Origin: DASSNR01 sp036278935
Lineage (GTDB): Bacteria; Gemmatimonadota; Gemmatimonadetes; Gemmatimonadales; Gemmatimonadaceae
Reading direction: 5' to 3'
Length of the DNA stretch: 64,000 bases
Assembly: GCA_036278935.1 (NCBI GenBank)
Contig: DASUKA010000025.1
Coordinates: 62,001-126,000 of the forward strand
The notes below the pieces were generated by a model that had not been told where the DNA came from, made no database searches, and was given only the letters and a program-made list of their open reading frames with translations. The position numbers and the translations under genes are program-made. The first letter of the stretch is position 1. Each line of letters begins with the position of its first letter. This document shows positions 9,094-17,274 of the stretch, one piece after another.

Positions 9094-9567
9094 CGGTAGC
9101 ACGAACTGCACGCGCTCTTCGACGGGGTGGTTGCTGCTCTTGAGGATGGCAACGGCGGTGAAACGACCGTGGCGACCGGCGGGTTGCCAGTGCTCCTCGT
9201 ACGTGACGCTTTCCTTGGCGTTGAGCAGCTTGTTCTGCAGCGTCTGGGTGAAGAGGTGGCCGTTGCTCCACCGCCAGACCTGGTGCCCTGTGGAATCGAG
9301 CACCACGAAATCATGCGTTTGCCCGTCGGGGAAGTTGATCTCCACGTGGCTGTCGGACGTGTTGGTGACGTGGAGGGTAAAGGCGACGCCGTGGGAGACG
9401 GCCAACTGGAGCGACGTCGCGAGCACGGGGCGTGGTGCCGAAGAGTGGTGGTGCGGCGTCTCCACAACGATGGCGCTGGCTGCCGATTCCCCGTAGTGGG
9501 CCAGGGGCCCGAGCGCGAGGGTGATGGCGCCGGCTGAGAGGAGCCAGATGAGGAGACGGGAGGTCAT
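9091..9567 (-). CDS. BsuPI-domain secreted protein
   Basis: A 158-aa protein with a hydrophobic N-terminal signal/anchor (LLIWLLSAGAITLALG), followed by a BsuPI-like beta-sandwich. Recognisable elements are FTLHVTNTSDSHVEINFPDG, HDFVVLDSTGHQVWRWSNG and the later ESVTYEEHW. BsuPI is named after the Bacillus intracellular proteinase inhibitor, but most secreted members are uncharacterised, so inhibitor activity is not assured. The start at 9567 gives a normal signal sequence with an AGGAGACGGGAGGTC-like leader. It precedes moxR on the same strand with inverted element E1 between them. Confidence 0.75.
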   Translation of the reverse strand: MTSRLLIWLLSAGAITLALGPLAHYGESAASAIVVETPHHHSSAPRPVLATSLQLAVSHGVAFTLHVTNTSDSHVEINFPDGQTHDFVVLDSTGHQVWRWSNGHLFTQTLQNKLLNAKESVTYEEHWQPAGRHGRFTAVAILKSSNHPVEERVQFVLP

Positions 9568-9752
9568 GGGGGCTACGGGGGTGCGGCGGGAAGGACGGAT
9601 GGGACGAACCGGCGGAGGTAATGGACGGGAGGCGAAGTTACCAGTCGATGGACGAATAGTCAAGGAAAAGGTCACGTGTAAGTTATGGCGCCAACGCCAC
9701 TTCGTGAGCTTTGGGCAGATTCGGCGCGTGTTCGGTTCGGGTTCGAACATCG

Positions 9753-9772
9753 CTTGCGAAAAATTTCACAAG
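9753..9772. promoter_or_regulatory. Near-perfect 20-bp palindrome over the atp -35 region
   Basis: CTTGCGAAA at 9753-9761 pairs with TTTCACAAG at 9764-9772 with a single mismatch in each arm. It covers the -35 hexamer of the predicted atp promoter, which is the position expected for an operator. No cognate regulator gene is visible nearby. Confidence 0.45.
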
Positions 9773-9782
9773 CGGGTAGATT
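9754..9782 (+). promoter_or_regulatory. Predicted sigma-70-type promoter of the atp operon
   Basis: TTGCGA at 9754-9759, a 17-bp spacer and TAGATT at 9777-9782. The first ATG of the operon follows only 10 nt after the -10 box, so the leader would be at most a few nucleotides long. It lies in the divergent gap between the BsuPI-domain gene and atpZ. Confidence 0.6.
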
Positions 9783-9792
9783 GCGCCGCGGA

Positions 9793-10071
9793 ATGGGGGA
9801 GGATCGGCGCAGAGCGCCCGACGGCCGCCAGCGCCCCGGACACGAACGGGGCGGACTGGCCGCGACGAGCACGCTCGCCGCGGCGGGGATCGAGTTTGCG
9901 CTCTTGATCGTCATCTTCCTGTATCTGGGCAGGTGGCTGGACGCCAGGATGGGCACGGCGCCCGTCCTCATGATCGTTGGAGTGTTCATCGGAGCGGCCG
10001 GGGGCATGTATCGCCTGTACCGGTCGCTCATGACCGGACAGAATGACCACGGGGGACGAGGGAGCCGATGA
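9793..10071 (+). CDS. atpZ: AtpZ/AtpI family F-ATPase accessory protein
   Basis: A 92-aa protein with a charged N-terminus and two transmembrane helices (FALLIVIFLYLGRWLD and VLMIVGVFIGAAGGMYRLY), the AtpZ/AtpI pattern. These proteins assist c-ring assembly or cation supply to the F1Fo ATP synthase. The ATG at 9793 is chosen because the predicted promoter -10 box lies just upstream, excluding the longer reading of the frame. The end overlaps the next gene by 4 bp (ATGA). Confidence 0.75.
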   Translation: MGEDRRRAPDGRQRPGHERGGLAATSTLAAAGIEFALLIVIFLYLGRWLDARMGTAPVLMIVGVFIGAAGGMYRLYRSLMTGQNDHGGRGSR

Positions 10072-10418
10072 AGGGGATGATGCTGTTCATGGCGAGCTCG
10101 GCAGTCCTCATCGTGCTGATCGCGTGGCTGATGGGGATGGGCTTCGAGACGCCAGCCGACCATCGCGCCATCGTCATCAGTGCGGTGGTGGCGTATGTCA
10201 TCCAGCTCTTCACCTTCGCGATCGTCCGCACGACGCGCCGCCAGAATGTGATGGCGGGATGGGGCATCGGCGTCATTCTGCGCTTCGTCACGCTCATCGC
10301 GTACGGCTTCCTGATTCTCAAGCCGTACGGACTGCCGGTGCTCTCGGCCATGGTCAGTCTGGCGGCCTTCCTCTTCCTGTCCACGCTCATCGAACCTGTG
10401 ATGCTGGCCAAGTCATGA
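10068..10418 (+). CDS. AtpI-like hydrophobic protein of the atp operon
   Basis: A 116-aa protein with four predicted membrane helices (MLFMASSAVLIVLIAWLMG, VVAYVIQLFTFAIV, GIGVILRFVTLIAYGFL, LSAMVSLAAFLFLSTL). It sits between atpZ and atpB with ATGA overlaps on both sides, the position of AtpI in other operons, and probably acts in Fo assembly. Similarity to classical AtpI is by layout and context rather than by a diagnostic motif. Confidence 0.65.
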   Translation: MKGMMLFMASSAVLIVLIAWLMGMGFETPADHRAIVISAVVAYVIQLFTFAIVRTTRRQNVMAGWGIGVILRFVTLIAYGFLILKPYGLPVLSAMVSLAAFLFLSTLIEPVMLAKS

Positions 10419-11425
10419 AGCTGATCGCGATCCTCTTGACCACGCTCCTCGCGGCCGCACCGGTGCTGGCGCAGGACACCACTCGTGCGCCGGCGTCCCC
10501 CGCTGGCAATACCACCGCGGCGCAGGCGGTTCCACCGCGGGTGCACGTCGGGGGGGCGAACGGGGAGCACCTGGTTGCCGGGCAGGGGCCGAACGCGCAA
10601 CCCGCAAAGGTCGATTTCATCACGCCGCACATCAGCGATTCGCATTCGCTGGAAGTGCCGTTCGGCGAGATCGAGCTGCCGCGCTGGCCGCCGCTGCACG
10701 TGGCGGGGATGACCATCGATCTTTCCCCCACCAAGCACGTGGTGATGCTCCTGATCGCGGCACTGCTGAGCGTGCTCGCGCTCGTGCCGGCGGCGCGCGC
10801 GCACACGCGGCACACGCGCGAGAGTGGAGCGCCCAGGGGATGGGCCGCGGGCATCGAGGCCGTGGTGCTCTACCTTCGCAACGAGATCATCATTCCGAAC
10901 GTGGGGCCGCACGGCGATCGGTACGTGCCGTTTGTCCTCACGCTCTTCTTCTTCATCCTATTCGCTAACCTGCTGGGACTGGTACCTTACGGCTCGACGG
11001 CCACGGGGAACATTGCGGTGACGGGCATGCTCGCCATCGCGAGCTTCGTGGTGATCGAAGGGGCGGGGATGCGAACGCTGGGCTGGGGCTACTGGAAGAC
11101 GATCATCTACTGGCCCAGTGATGTGCCCGTTGCGGTGCGACTGGTCATCACGCCGATCATGACCCCGGTGGAGATCTTCGGCAAGTTCACGAAGCCATTC
11201 GCCCTGGCCATCCGTCTGTTCGCGAACATGACGGCGGGCCACGTAGTGCTGCTCGCGCTCATCAGTCTGATCTTCACCTTCCACAGCTACGCGATCGCGA
11301 TTGCTCCGATCGGGATGGCGGTGGCCAACAGCCTGCTCGAGATCGTTATCGGCTTCATTCAGGCCTTCATCTTTGCTCTGCTCACGGCGGTGTTCATCGG
11401 CCTGATCCGACAATCGGCACATTGA
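10415..11425 (+). CDS. atpB: F1Fo ATP synthase subunit a
   Basis: The stator channel subunit of the proton-translocating Fo sector. The 336-aa product is longer than the roughly 270 aa of E. coli subunit a because of an N-terminal signal-like segment (MKLIAILLTTLLAAAPVLAQ) and about 100 further residues before the first core helix. Core motifs are intact: NLLGLVPYGSTATGN, and the helix RLFANMTAGHVVLLAL carrying the essential arginine near residue 265. Such extended, signal-bearing a subunits occur in Bacteroidota-type ATPases. The start overlaps the upstream stop (ATGA). Confidence 0.95.
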   Translation: MKLIAILLTTLLAAAPVLAQDTTRAPASPAGNTTAAQAVPPRVHVGGANGEHLVAGQGPNAQPAKVDFITPHISDSHSLEVPFGEIELPRWPPLHVAGMTIDLSPTKHVVMLLIAALLSVLALVPAARAHTRHTRESGAPRGWAAGIEAVVLYLRNEIIIPNVGPHGDRYVPFVLTLFFFILFANLLGLVPYGSTATGNIAVTGMLAIASFVVIEGAGMRTLGWGYWKTIIYWPSDVPVAVRLVITPIMTPVEIFGKFTKPFALAIRLFANMTAGHVVLLALISLIFTFHSYAIAIAPIGMAVANSLLEIVIGFIQAFIFALLTAVFIGLIRQSAH

Positions 11426-11694
11426 CACTGACAGGGTTCAGGGAATGGGGTATCGGGTATAGGGAGAACGGCATGAGCGAGCGGTCCTTCTCACCTCCTA
11501 CCCAACACCCTACTCCCCACACCCGTGAAGTATCTCGGACATGTTTTTGGCGCAGGGATTCTCGCTCTACCCTGCGCCTTCGTACCCGGCCCGGTGGTCG
11601 GGGAAGCTCGTTGGGGCCCGGGCCTCGGTGACGAGCGGCGCCGCGTGCGGCGCGGAGCGATAGCAGTCAACACTTTCTTCCTGTGGAGTTGTCA
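11426..11694 (+). other. Long structured gap between atpB and atpE
   Basis: This 269-bp gap is unusual inside an otherwise tightly packed operon. It holds inverted element E2 (11433-11526), a perfect 9-bp inverted repeat GGCGCAGGG/CCCTGCGCC (11549-11557 and 11570-11578) with a 12-nt loop, and a GC-rich palindrome GCGCCGC-GT-GCGGCGC (11638-11653). The last structure ends about 40 nt before the atpE start. It could be an RNA processing or translation-enhancing leader that raises subunit c output (inference). Confidence 0.55.
11433..11526. repeat. Intergenic inverted element E2, GGGTATCGGGT type
   Basis: The left arm 11433-11470 (GGGAATGGGGTATCGGGTAT) is imperfectly complementary to the right arm 11487-11526 (CACCTCCTACCCAACACCCT). 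Unique sequence lies between them. Located between co-directional atpB and atpE. The same keyword family occurs at 13221-13316 and around 56930. Confidence 0.75.
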
Positions 11695-11970
11695 ATGCAC
11701 GTTCTCTCCCTGCTGCAAGCCGTCGCGGGCTTCACCAAGGATTACCAGGGAGCCTGGGCCATGCTGGGTGCGGGAATTGGCGCTGGTCTTGCGCCGATTG
11801 GCGCCGGCGTGGGCATCGGCCGCATCGGCCAGGGCGTCGCCGAAGGCATGGCGCGGCAGCCCGAGCTGTCGGGACCCATCCAGGTGGCGGGGCTGGTGCT
11901 GGCCGCCCTCATTGAGGGCGTGGCGCTGTTCGCCGTCGTCATCAGCTTCCTGATTCTGAACAAGTTCTGA
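11695..11970 (+). CDS. atpE: F1Fo ATP synthase subunit c
   Basis: The c-ring rotor subunit, 91 aa, two helices joined by the polar loop GMARQPE. Helix 1 carries GAGIGAGLAPIGAGVGIG. Helix 2 is LVLAALIEGVALFAVVISF, with Glu74 as the ion-binding carboxylate. The residue after this Glu is Gly, and the extra Ser/Thr/Tyr ligands of sodium-type rings are absent, so proton coupling is predicted. The ATG at 11695 has GTGGAG just upstream; an in-frame GTG at 11683 would overlap that site. Confidence 0.95.
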   Translation: MHVLSLLQAVAGFTKDYQGAWAMLGAGIGAGLAPIGAGVGIGRIGQGVAEGMARQPELSGPIQVAGLVLAALIEGVALFAVVISFLILNKF

Positions 11971-12056
11971 TTCAACACCTCTGCCAGCGAGTGGGGGCGG
12001 GAGGCCCGGGTCTCTCGCCCGCGCTCGAGGCAGCGTCACCGTCGGAGACACACACT

Positions 12057-12650
12057 ATGCGTCGCACCATCCTCGGCATTCTCGCATCGCTGGCCACTGC
12101 CGCGCCGGCCGCCGCGCAGGCAGCGGAGCAGGGGGGCGGGAGCAAGGGCGGGCTGCTCACCCCGAGCGGCGGGCTGATGATCTGGACCATCGTCGTCTTT
12201 CTCATCCTGCTGTTCATCCTCAAGCGATTCGCCTTCAAGCCGATCACAGCCGCGGTGGAGGCGCGCGAGCACGCGCTGGAGGAGGCCGTCGCCGCGGCGC
12301 GCACCGACCGTGAGGAAGCGGCGCGCGTGCTGGAGGAGCATCGGCGCGCGCTCGAGGGGGCGCGTACCGAGGCCCAGCAGATCGTCGCCGAAGCACGGCA
12401 GGTCGCCGAGCAGGTGCGGGGCGATCTGCTGAGCCAGGCGCAGGGCGAGCAGCGGGAGATGCTCGAGCGCGCGCGGCAGGAGATCGGCGCGGAGCGCGAT
12501 CGCGCCATCGCCGAGCTGCGTCGTGAGGCGGTGGACCTGGCCGTGCGCGGCGCCAGCAAGGTGATCGAGAAGAATCTGGACGACGAGAGCAATCGTGTAC
12601 TGGTCGATCGCTTCCTCGCGTCGCTCACGCCTGCCGCCGTGAAGGGCTGA
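12057..12650 (+). CDS. atpF: F1Fo ATP synthase subunit b
   Basis: Peripheral stalk subunit, 197 aa. The N-terminus looks like a signal sequence (ILGILASLATAAPAAAQ). It is followed by the membrane anchor MIWTIVVFLILLFILKRFAF at about residues 41-60 and then a long charged coiled coil rich in Ala, Glu and Arg. A cleavable signal on subunit b matches the extended subunit a in this operon. The ATG at 12057 is the last upstream of the signal-like stretch. The stop overlaps the next ATG by one base. Confidence 0.93.
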   Translation: MRRTILGILASLATAAPAAAQAAEQGGGSKGGLLTPSGGLMIWTIVVFLILLFILKRFAFKPITAAVEAREHALEEAVAAARTDREEAARVLEEHRRALEGARTEAQQIVAEARQVAEQVRGDLLSQAQGEQREMLERARQEIGAERDRAIAELRREAVDLAVRGASKVIEKNLDDESNRVLVDRFLASLTPAAVKG

Positions 12651-13201
12651 TGCGCGAGCCGACGATCGCCCGCAACTACGCGGAGGCCCTCCTGGCCCTG
12701 GCTCGCAAGGCGGATGACCTGGACGGATGGGGCGCGATGATCAGCGATGTCGCCGCCGCGGTGCAATACGATGAACGTCTGCGCCGCTTCCTGGAGTCGC
12801 CGCGGATCGATACGGGGCGCAAGAACGAGATCATCGCGACGGCGTTCCAGGACCGCCTGCCGCGTGTCTTCGTCCGCTTCCTGCAGGCCGTCATCACGCA
12901 TCGGCGCCAGCGGTTGATTCCGGAGATCGCCACGGAGTATCACCAGCTGGTGGACGACGCGGAGGGACGCGTGCATGCGCAGGTGACGGTGGCGCGGGAG
13001 CCGGATGATGCCATGCGCGCGGGCGTGACCTCGCATCTCTCGCGCGTGCTGCAGCGCACCGTCGTGCCGCACTTCGTGCTGCGTCCCGACATTCTGGGCG
13101 GAACCATCATCCGCGTGGGCGACACCGTGATGGATGGTTCGGTGCGCCGGCGGCTCGCGATGCTGCGACAGCGAATGCTGAGCACGGCTGGTGCGGCGTG
13201 A
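12650..13201 (+). CDS. atpH: F1Fo ATP synthase subunit delta
   Basis: Links the peripheral stalk to the F1 head; 183 aa, normal for the family. It starts REPTIARNYAEALLALARK (family pattern RxYAxAL) and has the C-terminal GGTIIRVGDTVMDGSVRRRL motif. It is the last atp gene here: atpA, atpG, atpD and atpC do not follow, so the F1 catalytic genes must be elsewhere. TGATG overlap with atpF. Confidence 0.93.
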   Translation: MREPTIARNYAEALLALARKADDLDGWGAMISDVAAAVQYDERLRRFLESPRIDTGRKNEIIATAFQDRLPRVFVRFLQAVITHRRQRLIPEIATEYHQLVDDAEGRVHAQVTVAREPDDAMRAGVTSHLSRVLQRTVVPHFVLRPDILGGTIIRVGDTVMDGSVRRRLAMLRQRMLSTAGAA

Positions 13202-13220
13202 GAACGGCAGTGAGCCGGGC

Positions 13221-13316
13221 GACAGGGTGTCGGGAGTAGGGTATCGGGTGGAGGGGAACGGCCTGGGGGGGAAAACTCTCTGCCCGCCCACCCGACACCC
13301 GACTCCCGACCCCCGC
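13221..13316. repeat. Intergenic inverted element E3, GGAGTAGGGTATCGGG type
   Basis: The left arm 13221-13260 (GGGAGTAGGGTATCGGGTGG) and right arm 13282-13316 (CCCACCCGACACCCGACTCC) are imperfect reverse complements around about 20 bp. It is followed by a CCACTGACTCACCGACTCG stretch that resembles the TGAGTCAG-type right arm seen at 49686. It lies between co-directional atpH and the M1 peptidase gene and may terminate the atp transcript. Confidence 0.75.
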
Positions 13317-13352
13317 TTGTGACCCACTGACTCACCGACTCGCTCTCACCCC

Positions 13353-16300
13353 ATGCACCTCCTCCTCGCCCTCCTCCTCGCCGTTCAACAAGGTCCCGCC
13401 TTCACCACGCCGCCGTCCGGCGACACCACCGGATACTGGCAGCAGCACGTAGCCTATCGCATTGTTGCCGTGCTCGACGAGCGCGCACAGTTGCTGCACT
13501 CCGAGGCGGAGCTGGTGTACGTGAACCACTCCCCGGACACGCTGCACCAGATGTACGTGCACCAGTATCTGAACGCGTTCCGTCCCGGATCCAAGTGGAG
13601 CGCGGCGGATGAGCGCGAGGGCAGGGTGCGCTTTCAGCATCTGCCCGATCCGTACGCCGGATTCGGGCGCTTCACCTCCGCGCCAACCTTCGACGGCGTG
13701 GCCGTGCACCCCGACTACCCTGGTGCGCCGGACAGCACGGTGGCGCACTTCACGCTGCCGCGGCCACTCCCCCCGGGGGATTCGGTGCGGGTGCATTTCG
13801 CGTGGGATGCGCGACCGTCGGTGGTGCCGCGGCGTCAGGGCCGGCGCGGGCGGCACTACGACTTCGCGCAGTGGTATCCGAAGGTGGCCGTGTACGACCG
13901 TGGCGGATGGGAGGAGAACCCGCTCGTTCCCGCGGGCGAGCTCTACGGCGAGTTCGGGACGTACGACGTGACGATGATCGTGCCACGCGATCAGGTGATC
14001 GGCGCGTCCGGCGTGCTCGTCTCCGGCGATCCGGGGTGGGCGCGCGTGAAACAGTGGGGCACCGTGAACGTAGCGCACGACGTCTATCCGGACGTCCCGC
14101 CGGGTGTGGTCGATACGACCAGGCTACCAGCCGGCTATAAAGCCGTGCGCTTCTACGCGCGCCGGATTCATCACTTTGCCTGGTCCACGTCACCCGACTA
14201 CATGTACGAGGGCGGCCTGTACGATGGCCGCGTGGCGCTCCATGTGCTCTACCGTCCGGGTGATGAGGCGGAATGGGGGCACGGACAGGCGCTCCATCGC
14301 ATGCAGGTCGCGCTGCACTGGCTCGAATCCATTTACGGGCGCTATGGCTATCCGCAGCTCACCGCGCTGCACCGCATCGAAGGGGGCGGCACTGAGTTCC
14401 CCATGATGGTGATGCTCGGTGGTGCGTCGCAGGGGCTCATCCTGCACGAGGTGGGACACATCTACAGCTATGGGATGCTCGCCAACAACGAATGGCGCTC
14501 CGGCTGGATGGATGAGGGGCTCACCAGCTATCAGACCGCGTGGGAGGAGAAGACCACGCTTCCGGAGCAGGCCGATGGCACGGCACCGCCGCCGCGCCCC
14601 GGGCCATCGGGGTATCGCGGCCTGGCAGTGCAGCCGCAGCCGTTCGAGCAGACGCAGATTCAGCAGTACCAGCTGGATCTACTCGGCCGCGCGGAACCTA
14701 TCGGCACCAAGGGACAGGACTTCAACGAGTTCGGCATCTACAACGCGATGATCTACACGCGCGCGTCGCTCATGTACGGTGCGCTGCGCGACGTGATGGG
14801 CGACTCGGCGTTCACGGCGTTCCTGCAGCACTACTATGCCGAGTGGCAGTTCAAGCACGTGGATGAAGTGGCGATGCGTGATGCCGCGCAGGACATCTAC
14901 GGCAAGAAGCTGGGCTGGTTCTTCGACCAGTGGGTGTACCACACGGGGCTCATCGACTACGCGCTTGCCGGTGTACAGACCCGCCGCGATGGCGCGGGGT
15001 GGCTCACGCGCGCGCACGTTGTGCGACGTGGGCGCTATCGGCATCCGATGCCGGTGGGCGCGCGGACCTCGCATGGGTGGGCCATCGCGCGCGGGAACGC
15101 GCTTGCCGACGATCAGTGGGTGGAGATTCACACCGATGAGCGTCCGAGCGCGGTGCGGATTGACCCGACGCACCTCACGGAAGACTGGGATCGGCGCAAC
15201 GATGTTCATGTGGCGGCGCCGCTCTTCAGCACGCAGACGTCGCGCTACGTGTTCGATTGGCCCTTCCTGGATCAGGCGAGCCGCAATCGGAACATCGTCG
15301 CGCTCACCCCACTGGCCTGGTACAGCGATCCGGGCGGCGTTACGCCGGTCGTGCGCATGCGCACGAACTACCAGGGGTGGCTCGACCGGAGGAGCGTCGG
15401 GCTGGCAATCGCGCCGCGTGTACCGGGCGGCACCGGTCGCGTCGGTCCCTCGCGCGATCTGACGAGGCTGCAAGGATGGGCCACGATCGAGAATCCGCGG
15501 CTGCCATTCGCGTCCTGCCCGACGATTGGCCTGAGCGCGGGCATCTGGGCGCTGGATGGTGTGAGCAAGGTTGCCGTCGAGAAGCGCTGGGACGCGAGCC
15601 CGTTTCTCTTCGCGAACGGGCCGCGCATTACATGGACGGCCGGCGTGCAGGCCACCGCGCCGTACGACTGGAACTGGGTGGATGGCAATCGGTGGGAAGA
15701 TGCGAACGTGGTGGATGCCACGGTATCCTACCAGCGCGAAGGGCGGAGTCCCAACGGTATCGGTCTGCGCCTGTCGCTCGCCGGCGGCTACGTGGATGCA
15801 CGCGCTCTGAATCCGCCGCAGGACATCTTCGTCATTGATGACGCTGTGCTTCCCGGAGCGACGGGCGATGACGAGGCGTCCAGCCGCGGCTTCGGCCGCG
15901 CGGAGGCGGAGATCCGGCAGACGATCGGACTCGGCAGCGCGAGGCGCCTGGCGCTCAGTCTGCGCGGTTTTGGCGGTGTGAGCACGAATGCGCCGCTCCA
16001 GCGCTCCATCGGTCTCTCCGCGCTCGACGCGACACAGACGTTCGGCAACGACCTTCTGCGGCCAAAGGGCGCGCCGCTGGCCCGTTCCGACGTGCACTTC
16101 GTGGCACTCGGAGGGGCCGGCCTGCATGGATATTCCCCGCTCTTGCGAATGGAGAACGTCGGCGCGCTGAACGCCGAACTGGACGCTCGGGTGACCACGG
16201 CGGGCCGGGGCTCGCCGTGGCCTGATCTCTGGGTGGATGCGTTCGCGGATGGCGCCTGGGGCTCCGCGCTGGGCGGCGGGCGTCCCAGCACCTTCTCGGA

Positions 16301-16469
16301 TGCGGGACTCGGTGTGGCTGTGCGCGGCAACCTGTTCGATCGCGCTATCTCGCTGCGCTTCGATTTACCCTTCTATGTCCAGCGGCCGGTGCTGGCCGTG
16401 GGGAGCCCATCCGTGGACGATGCCAGAGTCCGCTTCCGCTGGACCTTCTCGTTCAACGATCTGTGGTAG
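13353..16469 (+). CDS. Secreted M1 family zinc metallopeptidase
   Basis: A 1038-aa exported protein. A short hydrophobic N-terminus (HLLLALLLAVQQ) precedes an M1-type N-terminal beta domain. The gluzincin site is HEVGH at residues 365-369 followed 18 residues later by the third ligand in WMDEGLTSY, exactly the M1 spacing, and GGTEFPMM takes the place of the exopeptidase motif. A helical domain follows with DQWVYHTGLIDYAL. The last roughly 400 residues are rich in alternating beta-strand patterns and end in FRWTFSFNDLW, a C-terminus like that of an outer-membrane beta-barrel. The combination suggests a surface-anchored aminopeptidase (inference). Confidence 0.85.
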   Translation: MHLLLALLLAVQQGPAFTTPPSGDTTGYWQQHVAYRIVAVLDERAQLLHSEAELVYVNHSPDTLHQMYVHQYLNAFRPGSKWSAADEREGRVRFQHLPDPYAGFGRFTSAPTFDGVAVHPDYPGAPDSTVAHFTLPRPLPPGDSVRVHFAWDARPSVVPRRQGRRGRHYDFAQWYPKVAVYDRGGWEENPLVPAGELYGEFGTYDVTMIVPRDQVIGASGVLVSGDPGWARVKQWGTVNVAHDVYPDVPPGVVDTTRLPAGYKAVRFYARRIHHFAWSTSPDYMYEGGLYDGRVALHVLYRPGDEAEWGHGQALHRMQVALHWLESIYGRYGYPQLTALHRIEGGGTEFPMMVMLGGASQGLILHEVGHIYSYGMLANNEWRSGWMDEGLTSYQTAWEEKTTLPEQADGTAPPPRPGPSGYRGLAVQPQPFEQTQIQQYQLDLLGRAEPIGTKGQDFNEFGIYNAMIYTRASLMYGALRDVMGDSAFTAFLQHYYAEWQFKHVDEVAMRDAAQDIYGKKLGWFFDQWVYHTGLIDYALAGVQTRRDGAGWLTRAHVVRRGRYRHPMPVGARTSHGWAIARGNALADDQWVEIHTDERPSAVRIDPTHLTEDWDRRNDVHVAAPLFSTQTSRYVFDWPFLDQASRNRNIVALTPLAWYSDPGGVTPVVRMRTNYQGWLDRRSVGLAIAPRVPGGTGRVGPSRDLTRLQGWATIENPRLPFASCPTIGLSAGIWALDGVSKVAVEKRWDASPFLFANGPRITWTAGVQATAPYDWNWVDGNRWEDANVVDATVSYQREGRSPNGIGLRLSLAGGYVDARALNPPQDIFVIDDAVLPGATGDDEASSRGFGRAEAEIRQTIGLGSARRLALSLRGFGGVSTNAPLQRSIGLSALDATQTFGNDLLRPKGAPLARSDVHFVALGGAGLHGYSPLLRMENVGALNAELDARVTTAGRGSPWPDLWVDAFADGAWGSALGGGRPSTFSDAGLGVAVRGNLFDRAISLRFDLPFYVQRPVLAVGSPSVDDARVRFRWTFSFNDLW

Positions 16470-16472
16470 CAT

Positions 16473-16508
16473 CGCAGCCCCGGGCGTGATCCTCCGCCCG
16501 GAGCTGCG
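16473..16508. terminator. Hairpin in a convergent gap
   Basis: CGCAGCCCCGGGCG (16473-16486) pairs with CGCCCGGAGCTGCG (16495-16508) with one mismatch and an 8-nt loop. It sits between the converging M1 peptidase gene and small membrane gene, so it could end both transcripts. There is no clear T-tract. Confidence 0.55.
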
Positions 16509-16531
16509 TGTTCGGCGGCGATGCGCCGCCA

Positions 16532-16663
16532 CTACGGGCGGGCGACGATCAACCAGAACAGGACGAGTATTCCTACGATAATGGCGACGCCGGTCCACCA
16601 TTCATGGGGCCAGCCGTCGTCATGGTCGGTGTCGTGCTCGATATCCGGCTCGGTGTGTTCCAC
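16532..16663 (-). CDS. Small single-helix membrane protein
   Basis: A 43-aa protein. The N-terminus is acidic and histidine-rich (EHTEPDIEHDTDHDDG), and one C-terminal transmembrane helix follows (WWTGVAIIVGILVLFWLIV). The GTG start at 16663 is supported by AAAGGAG placed 7 nt upstream. No family is recognised. The clustered His and Asp residues could bind metal, but that is only a possibility. Confidence 0.6.
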   Translation of the reverse strand: MEHTEPDIEHDTDHDDGWPHEWWTGVAIIVGILVLFWLIVARP

Positions 16664-16902
16664 GCGGTCTCCTTTCAGGTTGCGGGTGCGGCTGAGTGCT
16701 GACACACTGCACCCGGGGCCGTGCCGCGCGCAAGGGCCCGCAGCGTGCAAGAGCCCAGCAGGGGGTCAGGTCCGCACCAGGGCCTGCCGGCCCTGGCGGG
16801 CGTTCCCGACCTCCCGTGATATTTCCACCGCGAAATCCCGACCGCGGTGTCGCATGGGACACGGGGGCGGCCCCGATGCATCTCATTACTGGAGGAAGAG
16901 GC

Positions 16903-17265
16903 GTGAGTGGTCACAGCGAGGTTGTCATCGTCGACAAGCCCTGGGGACATGAGGTGATCTGGGCCCACACGGATCGCTATGTGGGGAAGATCCTCCACAT
17001 CAAGGCCGGTCACGCGCTCTCCGTGCAATACCACGAGCGCAAGGACGAGACGATCAGCCTGCTGTCGGGCGAGATGATCTTCCGCGTACGGAACGGTGAC
17101 AGCGAGAGTCTGCGCGACGTCCATCTCACCAGGGGGGAGGCGTTCCACATCACGCCGGGGACGGTGCATCAGATGGAGGCCGTGACCGACTGCGACGTGC
17201 TCGAGGCGTCCACGCCGGACCTCGATGATGTCGTGCGCCTCAGCGACCGCTACGGCCGGGTATAG
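16903..17265 (+). CDS. Cupin-domain protein, sugar-phosphate isomerase type
   Basis: A 120-aa single-domain cupin resembling the C-terminal domain of type II mannose-6-phosphate isomerase/GDP-mannose pyrophosphorylase: KPWGHEVIW, then the metal-binding stretch SVQYHERKDETISLLSGE and ITPGTVHQMEA. The GTG at 16903 is chosen over the ATG at 16876 because GGAGGAAG lies 7 nt upstream. It is followed after 9 bp by a sugar nucleotidyltransferase, so the pair probably works on one hexose-phosphate activation step (inference). Confidence 0.8.
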   Translation: MSGHSEVVIVDKPWGHEVIWAHTDRYVGKILHIKAGHALSVQYHERKDETISLLSGEMIFRVRNGDSESLRDVHLTRGEAFHITPGTVHQMEAVTDCDVLEASTPDLDDVVRLSDRYGRV

Positions 17266-17274
17266 GAGCAGCGC

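Noticed and set aside
13221..13316. Possible CRISPR-like repeat spacing in the text-like G-rich/C-rich stretches
   Set aside because: The copies are inverted pairs around unique loops, without regular direct repeats or spacers, and no cas gene is present.
14679..16127. Long minus-strand open frame (482 codons) opposite the M1 peptidase gene
   Set aside because: Composition is Arg/His/Ala-rich without motifs, as expected for the antisense of a GC-rich gene; the plus-strand frame has the M1 zinc site and a normal signal peptide.
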